Origin: JAAYJR01 sp964540755
GTDB taxonomy: Bacteria; Bacteroidota; Bacteroidia; Bacteroidales; Prolixibacteraceae
Direction: 5' to 3'
NCBI GenBank assembly: GCA_964540755.1
Contig: CAZIOB010000090.1
Coordinates: 1 to 28,823 of the forward strand
Length of the DNA: 28,823 bases
Shown here piece after piece: positions 8,194 to 15,915 of the stretch. The notes beneath the pieces were generated by a model. That model made no database searches and was not told the DNA's origin. It saw only the letters and a program-made list of their open reading frames with translations. Each line of letters starts with the position of its first letter. The first letter of the stretch is position 1. The translations under genes were made by a program, and so were the position numbers.

Positions 8194-10035
8194 ATGAATT
8201 TATTTATTAGAAAAGACCAGGGACAATTAACAAGATTTGTTAAAAGGGCATTTTTTATTGCAGCCTTTTTAATATTGTCAAATTTATTGTATGCGTCCGC
8301 CGGCAGAACATCCGGCAAGCCTAATGTGATAATTGTGATTACTGATGACCAGGGTTACGGGGATCTCGCATGTCATGGCAATACAGTAATCAAAACTCCT
8401 GAGCTTGACAAGTTTTATGATGAGGCCGTGAGGCTGACAGATTTTCATGTCGGGCCGACATGCGCACCTACACGGGCAGGCTTAATGACCGGCAGGTACT
8501 GCAATCGTACCGGTGTATGGCATACTATTGGCGGATGTTCAATCTTACGGGAAAATGAAGTCACCCTTGCAGATATTTTCAGTGAAAATGATTACGAGAC
8601 AGGTATGTTCGGGAAATGGCATCTTGGAGATGCTTATCCTTCCCGTCCGCATGATAAAGGTTTTAAATATTCCGTTTATCATGGCGGTGGCGGTGTAGGC
8701 CAAACTCCTGATAACTGGGATAACGACTATTTTGATGATACTTATTTCGTAAACGGGAAGCCAGAGCGGTTCAACGGCTATTGTACCGATGTCTGGTATG
8801 AAGAGGCAATAAAGTTTATCAGAAAACATAAAGAGGATCCTTTTTTATGCTATATATCTTCTAACGCCCCGCATTCACCGTTCAATGTCCCGCTGGAGTA
8901 TTACAACATGTATAAGGATGAGAATCTTCTGGAATATCAAAAATGTTTTTACGGGATGATAAGTAATGTGGATGATAATTTCGGGCATTTGCGGGATGAG
9001 CTTAAAAAACTGGGAATTGAGGATAACACAATCCTGGTTTTCATGACTGATAACGGGACAGCATCAGGTTACAGGATTGTTGACGGAAAAGTTTACGGAT
9101 ATAATGCGGGAATGCGGGGAACAAAGAATAGTGAGTATGACGGGGGCCATCGTGTGCCGTTCTTCATTCGTTATCCCAAAGGCAATATAGGAGGTGGAAG
9201 AGATATAGACATGCTGACGGCTCATATCGATGTTATACCGACACTTGCTGCTTTGTGTGGCTTTGAACTGCCTCAGATTGCGCTGGACGGAAGGGATATA
9301 TCAGCTGTTCTTACAAACAGGTCATCTTCTGTAAAGCGTGACTATATCATAACAGATTCCCAGCGTTTGCAGGAACCTGTGAAGTGGAGGAAAAGTTCTG
9401 TCATGAAAGATAAATGGAGACTCGTTAACGGAAAGGAGCTTTATGATATTGCTTCTGATCCGGGACAAGAGAAGGATCTTGCCGGGCAATACCCCGGGAG
9501 AGTGAAGCAGATGAGGGACTATTACAACGAATGGTGGAGCTCGGTCTCTTCGGAATTCAGCCTTTATCCGGTGATTAAGGTGGGAAGTGAATATGAAAAT
9601 CCGGTGATAATTACTTGTCACGATTCTCACGTTGAGGATTCAGAAATTCCATGGAACCAGAATTTTATAAGGCGTGGGTTGAAAAATCCGGTTGGCGGCA
9701 GCTATGTCATTGAATTTGCCGGTGACGGCCGGTATCAGATAGCAATAAGCAGGTGGCCTTTAGCATCCGGACTTGCTATCAATGAAGGAACCGGTGACGG
9801 GTATGAAGCTGCTGTAAATTATGAAGGTGTACCTGACGGAAAAGCATTCAGTTTTGTCAGCGGAGGCATTAAGATAGGCGGATGGAAAGAGGAGAAAAGT
9901 ATAGAGCAGGATGCAGAAAAATTGGTGTTCAACGGGAATTTTTCAAAAGGAAAATCTATAATGACCGCATGGTTTACAACTGCTGATAAGCAGGACTGGG
10001 GTGCTTACTATATAAGTATTGAGAAGATAGATTGA
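8194..10035 (+). CDS. Arylsulfatase (S1 family) with extra C-terminal domain, secreted
   Basis: 613 aa. Residues 1-36 form a signal peptide with a long positive N-region. The catalytic domain has ITDDQGYGD (Asp51-Asp52), the formylglycine motif C90-A-P-T-R94 in CAPTRAGLMTG, FGKWHLG and MTDNGTASG. It ends near residue 460. A C-terminal beta-rich domain of about 140 residues follows, including SYVIEFAGDGRYQIAISRWP, a layout seen in other long bacterial arylsulfatases. Sequence around the active site differs from the preceding sulfatase (CAPTR versus CSPSR), so the two probably attack different sulfate positions (inference). The formylglycine-generating enzyme needed for both is not in this window. 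Confidence 0.93.
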   Translation: MNLFIRKDQGQLTRFVKRAFFIAAFLILSNLLYASAGRTSGKPNVIIVITDDQGYGDLACHGNTVIKTPELDKFYDEAVRLTDFHVGPTCAPTRAGLMTGRYCNRTGVWHTIGGCSILRENEVTLADIFSENDYETGMFGKWHLGDAYPSRPHDKGFKYSVYHGGGGVGQTPDNWDNDYFDDTYFVNGKPERFNGYCTDVWYEEAIKFIRKHKEDPFLCYISSNAPHSPFNVPLEYYNMYKDENLLEYQKCFYGMISNVDDNFGHLRDELKKLGIEDNTILVFMTDNGTASGYRIVDGKVYGYNAGMRGTKNSEYDGGHRVPFFIRYPKGNIGGGRDIDMLTAHIDVIPTLAALCGFELPQIALDGRDISAVLTNRSSSVKRDYIITDSQRLQEPVKWRKSSVMKDKWRLVNGKELYDIASDPGQEKDLAGQYPGRVKQMRDYYNEWWSSVSSEFSLYPVIKVGSEYENPVIITCHDSHVEDSEIPWNQNFIRRGLKNPVGGSYVIEFAGDGRYQIAISRWPLASGLAINEGTGDGYEAAVNYEGVPDGKAFSFVSGGIKIGGWKEEKSIEQDAEKLVFNGNFSKGKSIMTAWFTTADKQDWGAYYISIEKID

Positions 10036-10128
10036 TGAAGGAAGCCGGTAGAGAACGTATTTCTATTTAGCCAGCTTGCTGCGGGGAGTTTTATTTGCTA
10101 TAAATCAGATTGTTAAATAAATATTAAT

Positions 10129-12303
10129 ATGAAGAATTTGATTTTATTGCTGATCATGGGTTTGTACCTGCCGGTTTTCGGAATTGGATATCTTCACCCT
10201 CTGAAAGGATGGGAACAGGTAGCTCCCGGTATCTGGAAAGTTAATATCGGTGAAGTTGATAAAGAGATAGCCTATACAAGTCTGGCTGTACGGGGCCCCC
10301 GTCTTGCGGAGTTGAATGCCCTGCCCGGAATGCCTTTTCCCTTTGGCAAATCACCCATAGAGTTTCTCCGGTATGATGATCGTATGATACATGTGAGAAT
10401 TCCTGTTGATAAGGATGAATCGATATATGGATTCGGACTGCAGTTTGACGGTATCAGGAAGAATAAACAGGTACTTGAGCTGAATGTTGACCATTGGGCA
10501 AGAGGTGGCGGACGAACACATGCTCCGGTGCCGTTTTATATTTCGGAAAAAGGGTATGGAGTTTTGTTCAATACTGCCCGTTTTTTGAAAGTGCATGTAA
10601 AAGTTGGTAATCACAAGGATTCACCTAATAATCCTGTGCCGGTGGACCGTTTCCCGACTCCTGAAGAACCTGCTCAGCGGAATTGGGATGCCCAGCCGGC
10701 AGGTGATGCTGTAGAGGCTAATCTTTCGGCAAAAGGCCTTGAGTTGATAGTTTTTGCAGGCCGTAATCTTCAGGATGTTGTAGCCCGTTATAATCTTTAT
10801 TGCGGTGGCGGGGCGATGCCTCCGTTGTGGGGATTAGGATTCTGGCACCGGGTGCCGGCAGACTATTCTGCGGAGGAGACGGAGGCCGAAGTTGCTGAGT
10901 TTTCCGGGTACAAGATCCCTTTGGATGTTATCGGGCTTGAGCCTGGCTGGATGTCACGATCTTATCCGTGTACCTATGAGTGGCAGAAATACCGTTTCCC
11001 TGATCCTGCCGGATTTGTCGGCCGGCTTCTTGATAATGGGGTACGTATCAACTTGTGGGAAAATCCCTATATCTCTCCCGAAGGCAAACTTTATGAAAAG
11101 TTGTATCCTTATGCCGGATCTCATATGGTATGGCTCGGCATTGTGCCTGATTATACGATACCGCAGGCAAGGGAGATCCTTTGCAGCCAGCATGCCGAAG
11201 ACCACCTGTCAAAAGGTGTCAGCGGATACAAGATCGATGAGGTGGACGGCTATGATCGCTGGCTTTGGCCGGAGCATGCCACATTTCCGTCAGGTACCCC
11301 TGCCGAAGCTATGCGGCAGACTTACGGTCTGATAATGCAGAATATGCTTTATAGCGAGCTGTTTCATAAAAATAACCGGAGGACATGGTCACAGGTGCGA
11401 GCCAGCAATGCGGGGGCTTCAGGACTCCCATTCGTTATTTACAGCGATGCTTACCGGCATTCGGAATATATTACCGGCATATCGTCAGCGTCGCTCTGCG
11501 GCATACTGTGGACTCCGGAAGTCAGACAAGCGGGATCGGCAGAGGAGTGGCGGGCACGAATACAGACGGTCTGTTTTTCACCTTTGGCTCAGTTAAATGC
11601 CTGGGCTTCTGGCACAAAGCCTTGGGAGTATGAGAAAGTAACGGAAGATGTGCGCGAAGTGATCCGGCTTCGAATGAGGCTGCTTCCTTATATATACTCT
11701 GCATTTGCAGATTATAACAGGAAAGGGATACCCCCTATGCGTGCTATGATCCTGGAGCAGGGTGAAACCCCTGAATTGTCAGCAACGGCTCCGGCCAGGC
11801 TCGACGGGGTGAAGAATCCGTATGCCGAGACTGTGGATCTGGAGCAAAACGACCAGTTTATGCTTGGACCTTCAATACTTGTTGCCCCATATTACGAAGA
11901 TCAACTCTTAAAACGAACAGTGAAACTGCCTGCAGGCAACTGGTATGATTTTTATACAGGTGAGTTTGCAGGTAACGGGATCACTATCGAAGTTTCTACT
12001 CCGGAACGAATACCTCTGTTTGTCAGGGAAGGAGCAGTGATACCCCTTCTTTCAAAACATATTGATAACAGTCGCGATGCCTATGGCCACCCGCTCGAAG
12101 TACGCCATTACGGAAAGGAAGACGGATCATTTGAGCTTTATGAGGATGACGGGAAAACATTCAACTATGAAAAAGGTGACTATTCTCTGCGTTCACTGCG
12201 TTTTGAAAAAGGGAAAGGATTGGAAACAGTTACCGGCTCAGGTCCCTCGCTGTTTGGCCCTATAGAAAAATGGGTGGAGATGAGTGAGAATTTCAAATAT
12301 TAA
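10129..12303 (+). CDS. GH31 family glycosidase, possibly alpha-galactosidase-like, secreted
   Basis: 724 aa with a signal peptide (about 1-18). An N-terminal beta-sandwich (to about 230) precedes the barrel, which opens at PPLWGLGFWHRVPADYS. The predicted nucleophile is Asp370 in GYKIDEVDGYD and the acid/base Asp440 in VIYSDAYRHSEYITG. The canonical alpha-glucosidase nucleophile motif WxDMNE is absent. C-terminal beta domains carry FMLGPSILVAPYY and IPLFVREGAVIP, typical of GH31. The changed nucleophile region points away from starch enzymes and toward the alpha-galactosidase or N-acetyl-hexosaminidase branches, which fits a fucose/galactose glycan (inference). The stop codon overlaps that of a convergent gene remnant by 3 bases. 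Confidence 0.88.
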   Translation: MKNLILLLIMGLYLPVFGIGYLHPLKGWEQVAPGIWKVNIGEVDKEIAYTSLAVRGPRLAELNALPGMPFPFGKSPIEFLRYDDRMIHVRIPVDKDESIYGFGLQFDGIRKNKQVLELNVDHWARGGGRTHAPVPFYISEKGYGVLFNTARFLKVHVKVGNHKDSPNNPVPVDRFPTPEEPAQRNWDAQPAGDAVEANLSAKGLELIVFAGRNLQDVVARYNLYCGGGAMPPLWGLGFWHRVPADYSAEETEAEVAEFSGYKIPLDVIGLEPGWMSRSYPCTYEWQKYRFPDPAGFVGRLLDNGVRINLWENPYISPEGKLYEKLYPYAGSHMVWLGIVPDYTIPQAREILCSQHAEDHLSKGVSGYKIDEVDGYDRWLWPEHATFPSGTPAEAMRQTYGLIMQNMLYSELFHKNNRRTWSQVRASNAGASGLPFVIYSDAYRHSEYITGISSASLCGILWTPEVRQAGSAEEWRARIQTVCFSPLAQLNAWASGTKPWEYEKVTEDVREVIRLRMRLLPYIYSAFADYNRKGIPPMRAMILEQGETPELSATAPARLDGVKNPYAETVDLEQNDQFMLGPSILVAPYYEDQLLKRTVKLPAGNWYDFYTGEFAGNGITIEVSTPERIPLFVREGAVIPLLSKHIDNSRDAYGHPLEVRHYGKEDGSFELYEDDGKTFNYEKGDYSLRSLRFEKGKGLETVTGSGPSLFGPIEKWVEMSENFKY

Positions 12304-12758
12304 CTGTTGGTCATCATTTCAATTATCGATTTCATCTCTATTGTCAGGCCTTTGTATTCAGTCTTTTTGTTGCCGGTCATGTTAGTAAGCATGACAGCCT
12401 TAGTGAGGTTAAATTTCCTACAGAAAAGGAACAAATTATTAAAATCATTATCACGGATCTTTGCTTTATATTTCACTTCAGTCGGTATGACTTTTTTATC
12501 ATATACGTCAATAAAATCAACTTCATGATTATATGGATCACGCCAAAAAAACCGGTATGATTTCAATGATAACAGGGCGTTTTCTGTAAGGAGACCGGGT
12601 TTGGGAAATAAGTCAGGATTAACAGCAGTACACAATGATGGCGATGTAAGATATAAACGTTTCATTGAATATTTATTCTCGTCGAATGAAAAATACCAGA
12701 TATTCTCCGGTTCAACCTTATTTTCCAAAACAAATGAACTTAAATGGAAAAAGTATTC
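12300..12758 (-). pseudogene. Remnant of an AAA ATPase with DUF4143 domain
   Basis: An open frame from 12758 (right after a TAA) to TAA 12300 has no ATG at a sensible place; the only early start is TTG 12728. The C-terminal 120 residues match the DUF4143 half of ATP-binding proteins: KRLYLTSPSLCTAVN, LLTENALLSLKSYRFFWR, EVDFID and IPTEVKYKAK. The first 40 residues (FHLSSFVLENKVEPENIWYF) look like the region just after Walker A in the same family. So the ATPase core seems to be deleted internally and the P-loop lost. The reading frame is otherwise clean, suggesting a recent event. It is probably nonfunctional. Confidence 0.7.
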
Positions 12759-12801
12759 TTATTAAAATAAATCCATATGTGTACCAGTACGAATGAGTAT
12801 T

Positions 12802-14160
12802 TTAAAATCCGGCTACATGCCATCCTTCCCGGTAATTGCGGCTTATGTATCTGCTTGCATCGGGATAATTAGGAATTTTCATACTGACAGGATCCCATTC
12901 AAGCAGAGTATCGGGTACCCTGATAGCCACGGTTCCAAGCAGTATGGCTTCGGTCATTGGTCCGGTCTGCGCGAAATGTGATTCGGTTTTTTCCCCGCCC
13001 AGACAAGCATCTGCAAAGTGATGATAATGATTACGTTCTCTGAAATTGGGTATCCTGTAATTTATAAACTTATCTTCTGGTAAAAGAGCCAGGTTGCCTC
13101 CGTGCTGAACAAGCATTGCTCCCTCTGTACCGATTAGCATAGCTGATTCGGCAGGATAATCTCCCTTGTACAAGTTTCTGATATCCTCCGGAGGATAGAA
13201 CTCGCCGTCGAACCACTCCACAGGAAGCTCATCAGATTCGGTCTTGTCGTTTCCCGGGAACATCCAGGTTATATGATCTGACTGCGGCCAGGTATCAGCT
13301 CTCCGTTCAGGGGAATTTTTCCATGATTCCTGGACTTCCGCAATAACATTTTTGGGCGCTTTAAGATCAAGGCCCTTCCAGACAGCATCGAAGATATGGC
13401 AACCTATGTCGCCGGACCACCCGGTACCGAAATCCAGCCATGCCCGCCATAACATAGGATGATATATTTCGGGAGCATAAGGCCGTACAGGCGCTGTGCC
13501 GATCCATAGGTCCCAGTCCAGATTATCCGGGGGTTCCTGCCCCTGTTCAGGCCTCGGGCCAGGCAGACGGTATCTTTCTATGGCATTGGGACGGTTTGAG
13601 CAGAGGTAAACATGTTTTATCTTTCCAATAGCCCCCTTTTTGATCAATTTTACAGCCCTGCGGTCATTTTCCGAAGAGGCATGCTGTGTGCCCAGCTGCG
13701 TTATCACCCCATGTTCAATTGATGCTTCGGTCAGCAGCCGGACTTCAGCTATATCATGGCACATTGGCTTCTGACAATAAACATGCTTTCCCATTTTTAT
13801 GGCATTGTAAGCTATTGGGAAGTGATTATGATCAGGCACAGTCACATTTACCGAATCAATGTTGTCTTTCTCTTTTTCAAGAAGTTCGCGCCAATCGGTA
13901 TATTTACGCGCTTCAGGGACAACTTCGGAAGCTTTTGCCAGTCTTTCGGCATCCACATCACATATAGCCACGATCCTCACATTTGGATGTTTCAAAAAAA
14001 TATTCATATCGCCGAATCCCATGCCCCCGACACCTATGCATGCATGGTTCAGAGTGCCTTTAGGAGAGCAGGATTCAAGGATCATTGGTGCAGCAATAGC
14101 CGCAGTTGTTGCTGTCTGGATAAATTTTCTGCGGGAAAGTGAATGACTTGTTTTGTTCAT
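12802..14160 (-). CDS. TAT-exported Gfo/Idh/MocA family oxidoreductase (copy 2)
   Basis: 452 aa. The N-terminus is a twin-arginine signal (SRRKFIQTA, Arg10-Arg11) that ends in LESC (Cys31), again suggesting a TAT-exported lipoprotein. The nucleotide-binding motif GVGGMGFGD follows at 43-51. The catalytic-lysine motif reads CQKP at 129-132 instead of the usual CEKP: Lys is kept, Glu is Gln. Later motifs include TQLGTQHASSEN and SGDIGCHIFDAVW, usual for large Bacteroidota and Planctomycetota members. The role is probably redox change of a sugar hydroxyl with bound NAD(P); the substrate is unknown. It follows the exported FucI-like gene and oxidoreductase copy 3 on the same strand, but with a 278-bp spacer that contains a gene stub. 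Confidence 0.87.
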   Translation of the reverse strand: MNKTSHSLSRRKFIQTATTAAIAAPMILESCSPKGTLNHACIGVGGMGFGDMNIFLKHPNVRIVAICDVDAERLAKASEVVPEARKYTDWRELLEKEKDNIDSVNVTVPDHNHFPIAYNAIKMGKHVYCQKPMCHDIAEVRLLTEASIEHGVITQLGTQHASSENDRRAVKLIKKGAIGKIKHVYLCSNRPNAIERYRLPGPRPEQGQEPPDNLDWDLWIGTAPVRPYAPEIYHPMLWRAWLDFGTGWSGDIGCHIFDAVWKGLDLKAPKNVIAEVQESWKNSPERRADTWPQSDHITWMFPGNDKTESDELPVEWFDGEFYPPEDIRNLYKGDYPAESAMLIGTEGAMLVQHGGNLALLPEDKFINYRIPNFRERNHYHHFADACLGGEKTESHFAQTGPMTEAILLGTVAIRVPDTLLEWDPVSMKIPNYPDASRYISRNYREGWHVAGF

Positions 14161-14196
14161 AATATTGATTATTTTTTGGATTTTGGTAACTCAATT

Positions 14197-14214
14197 TAAC
14201 CTTATTAAAGGTTA
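14197..14214 (-). promoter_or_regulatory. Inverted repeat upstream of oxidoreductase copy 2
   Basis: TAACCTT (14197-14203) and AAGGTTA (14208-14214) form a perfect 7-bp dyad with a 4-bp spacer, 37 bp before the ATG at 14160. It could be an operator or part of a promoter; no T tract makes it a terminator. Confidence 0.35.
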
Positions 14215-14290
14215 TCAGGCGATTAAATTATTAAAAAATTTTATTATAGCATTAATTCTGAATGACAAATTGAATTAATTGCTGTAAGTA

Positions 14291-14383
14291 TTACCTGTCT
14301 GTTTCAATCAGATCAAGACCCAGGAAAACTGCTGCGTCTTTGATTTGATTTCTTAGATTGCTAATAGTTACGTTGATATCATT
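14291..14383 (-). pseudogene. C-terminal stub of a second FucI-like gene
   Basis: The frame is open from just after a TAA (14384-14386) to TAA 14291. Its end reads IKDAAVFLGLDLIETDR, matching the intact gene's IKDIAVFLGLDVVETDR; the residues before (TISNLRNQ versus TLGDLRQQ) match too. About 30 codons of the 3' end of a diverged paralogue remain between two oxidoreductase genes. This marks a deletion or partial duplication. Confidence 0.82.
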
Positions 14384-14438
14384 TTATATATTTTTCGTTC
14401 ACGACAGAGTCTGTATAGAATGAAATTTAACTAAATGG

Positions 14439-15788
14439 TTATTCTCCTGATCCCGGTACCGGGACTTCTGCTTTTTCAATATAACCGATATCACCCATTA
14501 TCATAATTTCAGGCCCCAGTTTTAAATCTGAGTTCATCATTTCTTCATAAGTAACCTCTTTCCCGGTATATGCAGAGACCCTTCCCATAATAGCAACCAT
14601 AGTTGAAATGGCTGTTTCTTCTGCTTCATTGCGCGGAATATTATTTCTGATGCAGGTAACTAAATCAATATGTTCCTGGGCATGTCCCCCGATTTTGGCT
14701 TTTTCGATTGATTCGATAACATTTCCTTCTAAATCAAGGATTTTTGGACTTTCCCAGTTAGCGGTAGTAGCGACTCCCTTTGTTCCGTGAAATATTTCAG
14801 AAACCTTGCCATCAGTACCGTTGATCTGCCTGCACATACTATGTATCTGTCTGCCGTCCTCCAGAGTATAATCCACACTGAAATTATCATACTGATCACC
14901 CGTAGGCCTGCGGTGCCGTGATCCGAATCCTAATGCTTTAACAGGATGAGTACCTAAAAACCAATTGGCTATATCAATATTGTGGACATGCTGTTCAACA
15001 ATATGATCTCCCGAAAGCCAGCACCAGTTTACCCAGTCACGTATCATCCACTCCATTTCACTCCATGTTTCATTTTTGTTTCTGTACCAGAGTTGTTGCA
15101 TATTGAAATATATATTGGCAGATACAATTTCTCCTATTGCATTATCATTTACCCTTTGAAGCAATTGTGCAAAACTCTTATTATGTCGTTTGTGTGTGCC
15201 GGTCACTATTTTCAACCCAAGTGAATCAGCCATTTTTGCTGTACTCAAAATGGATCGTGCTCCTGTTGGATCCACTGCAACCGGTTTTTCCATAAATACA
15301 TGTTTCCTGGCTTTTACAGCTGCTTCAAAATGTGTGGGACGGAATTTAGGAGGGCAGGCGAGAATAACCACGTCCACGCCGGAGTCAATTACCTTTTCAT
15401 AAGCATCGAATCCTGTAAAACATTTTTCCGGGGGAATATCCACACCCTTTTCTACTTTTATTTTTTCCCGGCAACTATCGACCCTGTCCTGGAAAACATC
15501 CCCTAAAGCTCCAATGGTTAATCCATTGCCGGCATCCAGGAAATTGATGGCTGCCCCAGTGCCTCTTCCTCCGCAACCAATAAGCCCGGCTTTTAACTCA
15601 GTTCCGTCAGGTGCTTTTTCAAGAAATGGAGGAAGGTTTAAATCTCTCTTTTTATAGGCAACAACTAAATCATTTTGTTGATTATTTGATTTGCATGATG
15701 TTAAAATTCCTGGTCCTAAGGAACCTGCAACGCCTGTTGCAATGATGCCTGATAAAAAACCCCGCCGTGAATAATTATTACTTTTCAT
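14439..15788 (-). CDS. TAT-exported Gfo/Idh/MocA family oxidoreductase (copy 3)
   Basis: 449 aa. A twin-arginine signal (SRRGFLSG, Arg8-Arg9) is followed by a hydrophobic stretch and LTSC (Cys32), a lipobox-like site. The Rossmann motif is GLIGCGGRGTGAA and the catalytic-lysine motif is FMEKPVAVD. The C-terminal half carries GDHIVEQHVHNIDIANWFLG, which gives His and Asp residues typical of the substrate side of this family. It is clearly diverged from copies 1 and 2, so it probably acts on a different substrate or step. I considered GH109 (NAD-dependent glycosidases of this fold) but did not see that family's usual active-site block. It lies 127 bp downstream of the exported FucI-like gene and is probably coexpressed with it. 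Confidence 0.87.
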   Translation of the reverse strand: MKSNNYSRRGFLSGIIATGVAGSLGPGILTSCKSNNQQNDLVVAYKKRDLNLPPFLEKAPDGTELKAGLIGCGGRGTGAAINFLDAGNGLTIGALGDVFQDRVDSCREKIKVEKGVDIPPEKCFTGFDAYEKVIDSGVDVVILACPPKFRPTHFEAAVKARKHVFMEKPVAVDPTGARSILSTAKMADSLGLKIVTGTHKRHNKSFAQLLQRVNDNAIGEIVSANIYFNMQQLWYRNKNETWSEMEWMIRDWVNWCWLSGDHIVEQHVHNIDIANWFLGTHPVKALGFGSRHRRPTGDQYDNFSVDYTLEDGRQIHSMCRQINGTDGKVSEIFHGTKGVATTANWESPKILDLEGNVIESIEKAKIGGHAQEHIDLVTCIRNNIPRNEAEETAISTMVAIMGRVSAYTGKEVTYEEMMNSDLKLGPEIMIMGDIGYIEKAEVPVPGSGE

Positions 15789-15915
15789 TTTGTTTTTTTT
15801 TAATGTTTTTATTGAATTAATAATTTTATTTGCCCTTTTTTATTTTTTCGTATAAAAGTCAATATGCCACATCAGATATATTTATATTACCCAAAGTTCA
15901 GAATTTTTTTCCAGA

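Noticed and set aside
4805..12000. Many long open frames antisense to the hydrolases and sulfatases
   Set aside because: They lie opposite strongly supported genes, have no recognizable domains or start contexts, and are shadows of GC-rich codon use.
12307..12528. Plus-strand open frame opposite the DUF4143 remnant
   Set aside because: Low-complexity hydrophobic translation with no family pattern; the minus-strand frame has clear DUF4143 motifs.
14439..15788. GH109 glycosidase assignment for the Gfo/Idh/MocA proteins
   Set aside because: The fold and TAT signal fit, but I do not see the characteristic GH109 active-site block, so the general family name is safer.
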